Assembly (NCBI GenBank): GCA_037367355.1
Contig: CM074699.1
Span: 682,001-746,000 of the forward strand
Length of the DNA: 64,000 nucleotides
Reading direction: 5' to 3'
Origin: Neoscytalidium dimidiatum
Taxonomy: Eukaryota > Ascomycota > Dothideomycetes > Botryosphaeriales > Botryosphaeriaceae
The notes beneath the pieces were generated by a model, which saw nothing but the letters and a program-made list of their open reading frames with translations, did no database searches and had not been told where the DNA came from. Numbering within the stretch: the stretch's first letter is position 1; each line of letters begins with the position of its first letter. A program made the position numbers and the translations under genes. Below are positions 57,700 through 64,000 of the stretch, piece by piece.

Positions 57700-59501
57700 G
57701 AGGAACGCGCAGGAGGAGGCGTCCTTCTTCGCTGCGGCCGGTCGAGGTTGATATCGGGAGCCCGAACCTTAGAACCGTTGACCTGAACGACCGATGCTGG
57801 GAAAGTTGGTCAGGGAAGAGGAGTAGTTGTGTGTATGTTGCATGCTGAACGGTGGCGTGGGTCGAGGTGATGACTGTTCGAGGACGCCTGCCAGGCTGCC
57901 ACCCCCATGGCGCCTCGGCTAGCTATCTTATCGTAACCCGGCCCGGCCATCTCGTCATCAACACCATAGGCTTTTTGCAAATTCCCATCACTTTTGGTGC
58001 TATCTTCGCGTGATTCATCATCTCTTTCTCACAGAGGAGCCTGAAATTATGTGTCTCGTGAAACCAGTTGATCGTTACCTATTCTATGCTTTGATGATGC
58101 TGGTCCTCAACGGCCAAGAGTCAGCCAAGCATCTCGTCCTATCAGATTACTGTACTCTCTACAGGTAATTTCCCGACATGATGAGATCAGGCTTCGTCAT
58201 ACTTGATAATATTCCTATGGGTCGTGTCCTTCGGCTGATAGGACTTGATTCAATCGGATTTACTAGAAGCCCCGCAATCGCCTTATACAAGCTATCAGGG
58301 CATCTTGCTGTAGTAAAAAAGGATAAGCAAATTTGGGAGACAACACAGACATGAATTGTGCAGTGCCACAAGACTTTCTTGTGGAGGTGTTCACAGCTTG
58401 GGCCTTGGCAGCTTGCAGCTGAGATGTTGTGTAAAGAGATTATCCTGACATCCCACAGGGACCTATACGAGATTGGTTCGTCAAGTGGTGCAACTCGTAC
58501 ATACGGGATCTGTAGAGATCAGGGCTGTGCATATCTGCACAACAAATGAGCACTGATTCTTGTGCGTGCTCCAACGATTGTACCCGCTGGTGCCCGCTCG
58601 TGCTGTGAAGTCTTGCAGAGCCACGAAAAGCACGACATTGGACAATAACCGTGCCGTATTCTTCACGCGATTCGCAGTCTGAGGATGCGGGGCATGGGTG
58701 GTGGTCCAACGCGGATCATTCGAGTAGCACGAGGCCGGACAGCTGTCAGTCCAGACGCGCCGAGCGCCGAAACCTAGACTAGTCCACTTCGGCCACTACT
58801 TTTTATTTTTTTTTCCCACCCACTTTGGACGCATGATCCAGCCGGTGGTCTGCTTGAAGGTTGAACGCGAGCTGATCGAATCTCTTGGCATCGAGATATC
58901 GATCGTTGGGCAGCACGCTGATGCTCCACCGGATGGGGCGTTTGTGTGCGCTGTAGCATGCGTAGAACCGCAGTAAGGCCAATTGGTGTTGATGTTTTCC
59001 CGTACAGGCATGCTGGTGACGCACGTGCGTAGGATTGGGATCGGCTTGCAATTTAGAGCGTTTCAGCGGCAGCTGGCCTGAGGGAAGCAGGAATCGGAAA
59101 GTCGGATCTCGATGCTGCTGCGAAGAGACAAAAAGCAGGTGTAGGAATCGAGTTGCCAGCCGGAATCAAGCAATAAAAAGACACATCCGCATCCGGAAAC
59201 ATCGCCGGGTAGCGGCAAAGAAAGGGGCTTTCCCGGCTGCCGGCTGCGAGATATTCCGACGGCAAAGCATGCTGGGACTGAGGCGCTCTAGAACTGCAGT
59301 GCAGAAAGTGTCGAAGGGGAGTCGGTGAGGCGTACGCGGTCATCGGGCTGCAAGGTGCGGTGACCAATGGCGATTACCCTTTCGAGACATGGAATAGCGG
59401 CGGAGCTGGTGGATTTGGCCGGCTAGCGCGCCAGACCTCAGAAGCTCCAAACACATGCGCCCAGCCAGCGTGCCAATGGCTCTGCGGGCGAGACACTGCT
59501 G

Positions 59502-59531
59502 GGAGGAGGAGGAGGAGGAGGAGGAGGAGGA
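59502..59531. repeat. (GGA)10 microsatellite
   Basis: About ten GGA triplets, followed by three AGT-type triplets. It lies about 710 bp upstream of the SSK1 start. Confidence 0.9.
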
Positions 59532-60112
59532 GTAGTAGTAGGGGGGCTGCCCTGATATTCGCCCGGATGGAGAATGCCGGGCAGAGGCGCCAGTGGCAAG
59601 TATTGTGTTGCAGAAGGGCGCAGACGGCGGGCGGCGCATTGAGCGGGCTCGCAGGGTGAAGCATCCAGACTGGGCCTCGTGGTTGAGCGGACAGGGCAGG
59701 CCATGCTAGCACGGCGGGGACGGGGACGGGGACGAAGCAACGGTCGGTTCTTGCAAGGCGTGAGGCGACGGATGCGCTGGCTGGCGCGGCGACTGGACTG
59801 GCTCGAAAACGAGGAGCATTTTACTGATGAGCTGCCGAATGCCATTATTTCGCGTCGCCTGCGCATGCATCCGCATACCATTCCCCATCTCCGCAACACC
59901 TAGGGCGCAGTCGCCTGCCGCCCGCTCCTCTGCTGCCACCCTGCCCTCGCCGAAGCCCGTCCTGCTTGCCCATCGCCAGACCCGCGCCGCACCCCGCCAG
60001 CCCGTCGCCGCCGCTGTGCCGCTGTTATCGCGCGCCTGCCACGCGACATGCCGATCCGCTGCTAGCAGTTGAGACTCCCAGACCCCCAGGGCCCCCTGCA
60101 CGAGCCGCGCCT

Positions 60113-60146
<34 letters not shown>
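60113..60146. repeat. (CTGC)8 tetranucleotide repeat in the SSK1 upstream region
   Basis: Eight or more CTGC units end about 95 bp before the SSK1 ATG. A (CCG)7 run follows at 60160-60180, about 60 bp before the ATG. Both probably fall in the transcribed leader. Confidence 0.9.
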
Positions 60147-60149
<3 letters not shown>

Positions 60150-60240
60150 TCTCGTCTGTCCGCCGCCGCCGCCGCCGCCGCTTCGCTGGATGCGCTGTGC
60201 CGGCAACGACCACGCGCCCGCGTCGTGGAGCTCGAGGATC

Positions 60241-62728
60241 ATGCCGTTCCGACTGCGGCTGGAGAGTGCGCGCTCCAAGCTGCTGGGCAGCCGTCGAAGC
60301 TCCGCCGCGTCGGTCAACGTGACGGACTCCGCATCCTCGGCAGCAGTGACTGCGGGCTCTGAGAAGCCGCGAAGCGTCGTCTCGCAGCCGTCGCCCGCCT
60401 CCTCGCCGCTGCCCCAGCTCACGCCCACCATCCAGGCCCGCGCGCGCTCCTCGGGCACCCACGACCAAAGGACCCCGCCGCCGCCGCCGGCCGTGAGCGA
60501 AGAGTCGCTGCCAGTGCCTCTGGAGCCGGAGAAACCGTCTCACTCGCGCGCTGATCAACACCAATGGGACCGGGAGCCGCCTGAAACGATCGCCGACCGG
60601 TCCGAGAGCTTAACCTCAAAGGATCTGCAGCAACAGGTCGAACAACCACCTGCACCACCGCCGCCGCCCGCCCTCGCGCTCGAGGAACCCACGCCTGTCC
60701 CCGACGTGCCCACTCCCCAGCTGGGCCTCGCCCTCCCCAGCGCTCAAAGCGCGCTCGACCTCCGCGACGAGTCCAACGAGGCCCTGCATCCGCTGCCAAC
60801 GCCCGAAGCTTTGTCGTCGCCCCGACAGCAGCGCCCGCTCGCCGTCCGCCGCCAGTCGCTCGTCCACAACTCGAATGCCCGCGTCATCAAGACCCTGCTC
60901 GACCCCCAGAAAGCCCGCCCGTCCACCGCCAGCAGCCAGGAGGACTACTTCTCGCTCAGCGCCGGCATGCTTCACCGCAAGATCTGGGTCAAGCGCCCGG
61001 GCGCATCGGCCACCCTGGTCCAGATAAGGGAAGACGACTTGGTTGACGACGTGCGCGACATGATCCTCAAGAAGTATGCGAACTCGCTGGGTCGCAGCTA
61101 CGATGCGCCTGACGTCTACCTGCGCATCGTCTCGCGCGACCCGGCCAGTCGTCCCGCCGAAAGGACACTTGGTCCCGAGGAGGAGATGTGTCGCACGCTG
61201 GACGAGTACTACCCAGGCGGCCAGACCGTCGATGAGGCTTTGATAATCGATGTCCCTCAGCGGCGCACGCCGAAGCCGTCTCCGCGCGTGCCTCTGCCCC
61301 CGCATGTCGCCAACTACTACGGCGAGACCAGGCCAGCTGAAACTGACGCCGATTATTTTCCCCCCATGCCCGCTCTAGGCGTTCCTTCTCCAGCATCCAT
61401 GACGTCGCTGTCTCACGATAGTCGTCAATCGCACTCACATCAGGATGTGCGCTCAATTGCCGTTCTTACAACCGGCCAGGTACCGCCGCTCCCTTCGCCG
61501 GGTACCGCTCGCCCAAGGTCCCATCGCCCGAGAGTCCACCGGAATCTCACTTCCTCTCCCACCCAGAGCGCACACCCTGCCGTCACCACATCGAATTCGC
61601 AGCATATTTCTCGGCCGGCTCGGCAACGTCTTGACTCTGCCGCCTCCGAAACTAAACACGCTATACCAGCTGTGCCTCCACCACCGACACCCCCCGCGCC
61701 CGAAGCTGCCCCTGCTGTACAAAAGACGTCAACGCCCCCAACACCTAGAGTGCAGTCCCCGGACCCTCGAAAGCCAAAGAAGAAAATTCGTGCGAAGGAG
61801 AACGCCGAGGCACCAAGCTTGCCGTCGGGTCTGCTCGATGGCTCTGTACCTCCAATCAATGTTCTGATCGTAGAAGACAATATCATCAACTTGAAGCTGT
61901 TGGAAGCTTTCATGAAGCGCTTGAAGGTTCGCTGGCAGACTGCTATGAACGGAAGGGATGCTGTCACGAAATGGAGGGCTGGTGGTTTTCATTTGGTGCT
62001 CATGGATATTCAATTGCCTATAATGAGCGGCTTAGAGGCAACAAAGGAGATCCGAAGACTGGAAAGAGTGAACAATATCGGAGTTTTCAGTAACACAAGT
62101 GCCACTAGCACGACGTCAGTGTTGCCCAAAGAGACCAACGATACCAACGGGGAGCCCAAGGAAGTGACGGCAGACGACAAACTTGGTGAGGGTGTGGTAT
62201 TCAAGAGCCCCGTCATCATTGTCGCCTTGACTGCCAGTTCGCTGCAGAGTGACAGACATGAGGCATTGGCGGCGGGTTGTAACGACTTCTTGACCAAGGT
62301 AAGTCTCAATTCAATCTTGGTGACTGTTGGCAAAAGCAGCAGAGTCGATCAGTGCCTCAATAAATATTATCAGAGCTGACACGTTGTTTTAGCCTGTCAA
62401 CTTCGTATGGCTCGAACGCAAGGTGAAGGAATGGGGTTGCATGCAAGCATTGATTGACTATGACGGCTGGCGCAAGTGGAAGACATTTACCGACGACACG
62501 TCCGCCGACGTGAAGGACAAGCCAAAGAGTGGCAAGAAGAAGACGAACCGCACTTCCATCTCAAGACCTCCAGCAGCACTTGCACAGCTCAGTTCTCCAA
62601 ACCCTGAACAGCAGGCTCTCTCACAGGCTGTGCAAGCCCCCGCCACCGATGCAGTTATAGACGGCGCCGTAGAGGTGGAAGGTCTACCGCCACCTGTCGA
62701 AGTCAGCAATGAGAGTGGAAGCAACTGA
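60241..62728 (+). CDS. SSK1: Ssk1-type response regulator of the HOG stress pathway, 2 exons
   Basis: The exons are 60241-62298 and 62393-62728, with a 94-nt intron (GTAAGT, CTGAC branch, TTTTAG), giving 797 residues. The first 530 residues are Pro/Ser-rich, with an embedded conserved block near 240-350 (AGMLHRKIWVKRPGASATLV; DDVRDMILKKYANSLGRSYD) found in filamentous Ssk1 proteins. The receiver domain starts near 540 (INVLIVEDNIINLKLLEAFM). It has the phosphoacceptor Asp589 (LVLMDIQLPIMSG), the Thr of VALTASSLQSDR and the conserved Lys686 of FLTK, which is joined to PVNFVWLERKVKEWG only after splicing. A 45-residue insert between alpha4-like and beta4 parts is normal for Ssk1. In the pathway, the histidine kinase and Ypd1 phosphorylate Ssk1; the unphosphorylated form activates the Ssk2-type MAPKKK. 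The start is the ATG followed by PFRLRLESARSKL. Confidence 0.95.
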
Positions 62729-64000
62729 CGGAGTCGTGCGCGTTGGACGTGGAACTACTGATGAAAGTGTGGGATCGGTGAATACCATATTAGGGGTTTA
62801 ACACCGGCAGAAGTGGACTGGAGACGATCCAAGCAACGGTTTCATCCGGTTTCCAAGCAGACAAAACAGGACAGTTCTCCGTTGAGCATAGGTACGGGCT
62901 ATCTATCACAGAACCTTCACCCTCGACTGGACTGATGTCCTTCCTCCGAGCTGCATTTCTCGGCAATCACACCGATCGAGATCGATTTGCCGTTTTTCCA
63001 ACCGGATGGGTGATACGGCTCCAGTATCTCTACTCCGTCAGGCTGGCAGGCAGCGACAGGCTCACCAGTTCTTCCTATCCATGCGCGGATGGATCATACT
63101 CTCAGCAATTTACAACACGAAGGCAACATCGATCTGCTTCTCTCGATGTCTCCCAATTTCTTTTTCTTACAATCGTTGCTCAAATGGAAAAGTTCCATGA
63201 TTCATTTCCAGGCCTCTGGTCGACCATTAACAACCACGTTCCGATGGGTTCCAACTTAGTGCGCCCGGAAGCATTACGGTTCAACATGACGACCGGACTG
63301 GAAGAAATTCGAAGCAAGTTACGTGGTGTAAAGATTTGTCTATCGCTAAAGATTTCCGTATTCGGACTTCCTTGATTTCCTTTCTGGATCACTATAGCAT
63401 TACGGGCGAAAAACATAATGGGCGCGTGGTGTGTAGCATTATCAGGGTTTTTCAGGTTCTCATAGCAAAGCGTGGCGCTCGGGATGCCGGTTTTGAGACA
63501 GATTTCTTTTCCCTCACCTTTCATCTTTCCCTGACCAAAGTTTTCCTTGTTGTTTTTCGTTTCATCTTCCAAATGTCTTTCATCTGGCCTCCTTCTTGAG
63601 TCACCAAGCGAAATACTTGACGGATTCCTGTCACTCATAGCGCTGATACTCGACGATTTATGGATCAGCGAGACGAGCAGGGATCTTTGTACTTTGGGGT
63701 TTCTGTTATATCACGGTAGCACAGGACGCATTCGTGGATGGAGGATCAAGCAACTTGGTGTGGACTTTACCTGTGTTTACTCTTCTTCTGCCCATGTTTT
63801 TAGTAGGAGCCGGAAATGGCTTACTGTACGGGTGCGGACAAGGGGTAATTTACACTTACATTAACGTAATACTGGAGGGCGGGAAAAAGGGCCTGGAGGA
63901 TATAAAATCCATACGTTTCTTGACAAACAGCGTTTTCAAACTGATTCGGCCAGTGGGAAGAAAAGAAGACTAGCAGAACTTGTCTGGGCAGAGAGCGCCA
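62729..64000. other. Intergenic region to the right edge
   Basis: No supported gene is seen in 1.27 kb. A minus frame at 63180-63638 (152 codons) is polar and lacks a recognised domain, and a plus frame at 63734-63973 contains a hydrophobic stretch. Either could belong to a gene continuing past the edge, but neither can be confirmed. Confidence 0.35.

Larger units (their letters stand above)
57700..60240. other. Upstream region of the LRR-like gene and of SSK1, with simple repeats
   Basis: This 2.5 kb holds the two promoters. It becomes GC-rich after 59,400 and contains GGA, GGGGAC (about 59,716-59,737), CTGC and CCG repeats. Open frames here are repeat-driven and unsupported. No RNA gene was seen. 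Confidence 0.4.

Noticed and set aside
1..64000. tRNA, 5S rRNA, transposase, LTR, CRISPR or secondary-metabolite cluster
   Set aside because: I looked for the usual motifs (T-arm GGTTCGAATC-like strings, DDE or reverse-transcriptase motifs, repeat arrays, PKS/NRPS motifs) by eye and found none convincing. A profile search could still find diverged ones.

Overview
The window is nuclear DNA of a filamentous ascomycete (Pezizomycotina). Genes are split by short GT-AG introns of about 48-200 nt, several with CTAAC/CTGAC branch sites. Recognisable products include a cerevisin-type vacuolar protease, an Ssk1-type response regulator, an Rsr1/Bud1 GTPase and Dal5-type permeases. The GC-rich coding style would fit a dothideomycete, but that placement is inference. 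No bacterial, viral or organellar segment, rRNA, tRNA or CRISPR array was seen.

Left part (1-24.2 kb) is ordinary and gene-dense. It holds a serine-rich protein running off the left edge (-), a subtilisin-like vacuolar protease (-), a 2,720-residue BEACH/WD40 protein (+), an allantoate-type MFS permease (-), an RNA 3'-phosphate cyclase (-), a small unknown protein (+), an arginyl-tRNA synthetase with a possible mitochondrial presequence (-) and a nucleoside deoxyribosyltransferase-like protein (+). Several pairs are divergent and share promoter regions: protease/BEACH, cyclase/small protein, ArgRS/NDT-like.

Middle part (24.2-39.8 kb) is different. An AT-richer stretch around 25-28.5 kb carries one three-exon gene whose C-terminal domain resembles the fungal DUF7924 family and shows a PD...ExK nuclease-like signature. 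A diverged direct repeat lies just upstream of it. A disordered serine/proline-rich protein follows (29.0-31.1 kb, -). Then come nearly 9 kb with no gene I can support apart from a weak spliced fragment at 37.1-37.7 kb.

Right part (39.8-64 kb) has the methylcrotonyl-CoA carboxylase beta subunit (+), an F-box-like protein (+), a 4.5 kb gene-poor stretch with microsatellites, an Rsr1-like GTPase with a 10-nt micro-exon (-), EMC1 (+), an SDR protein lacking the catalytic Tyr/Lys pair (+), an LRR-like protein (-) and SSK1 (+). The genes do not form a pathway or cluster; they are housekeeping and signalling genes in mixed orientation. The best candidates for something undescribed are the DUF7924-like gene with its repeat promoter, the catalytically altered SDR, the divergent ArgRS signature motifs and the RSR1 micro-exon.
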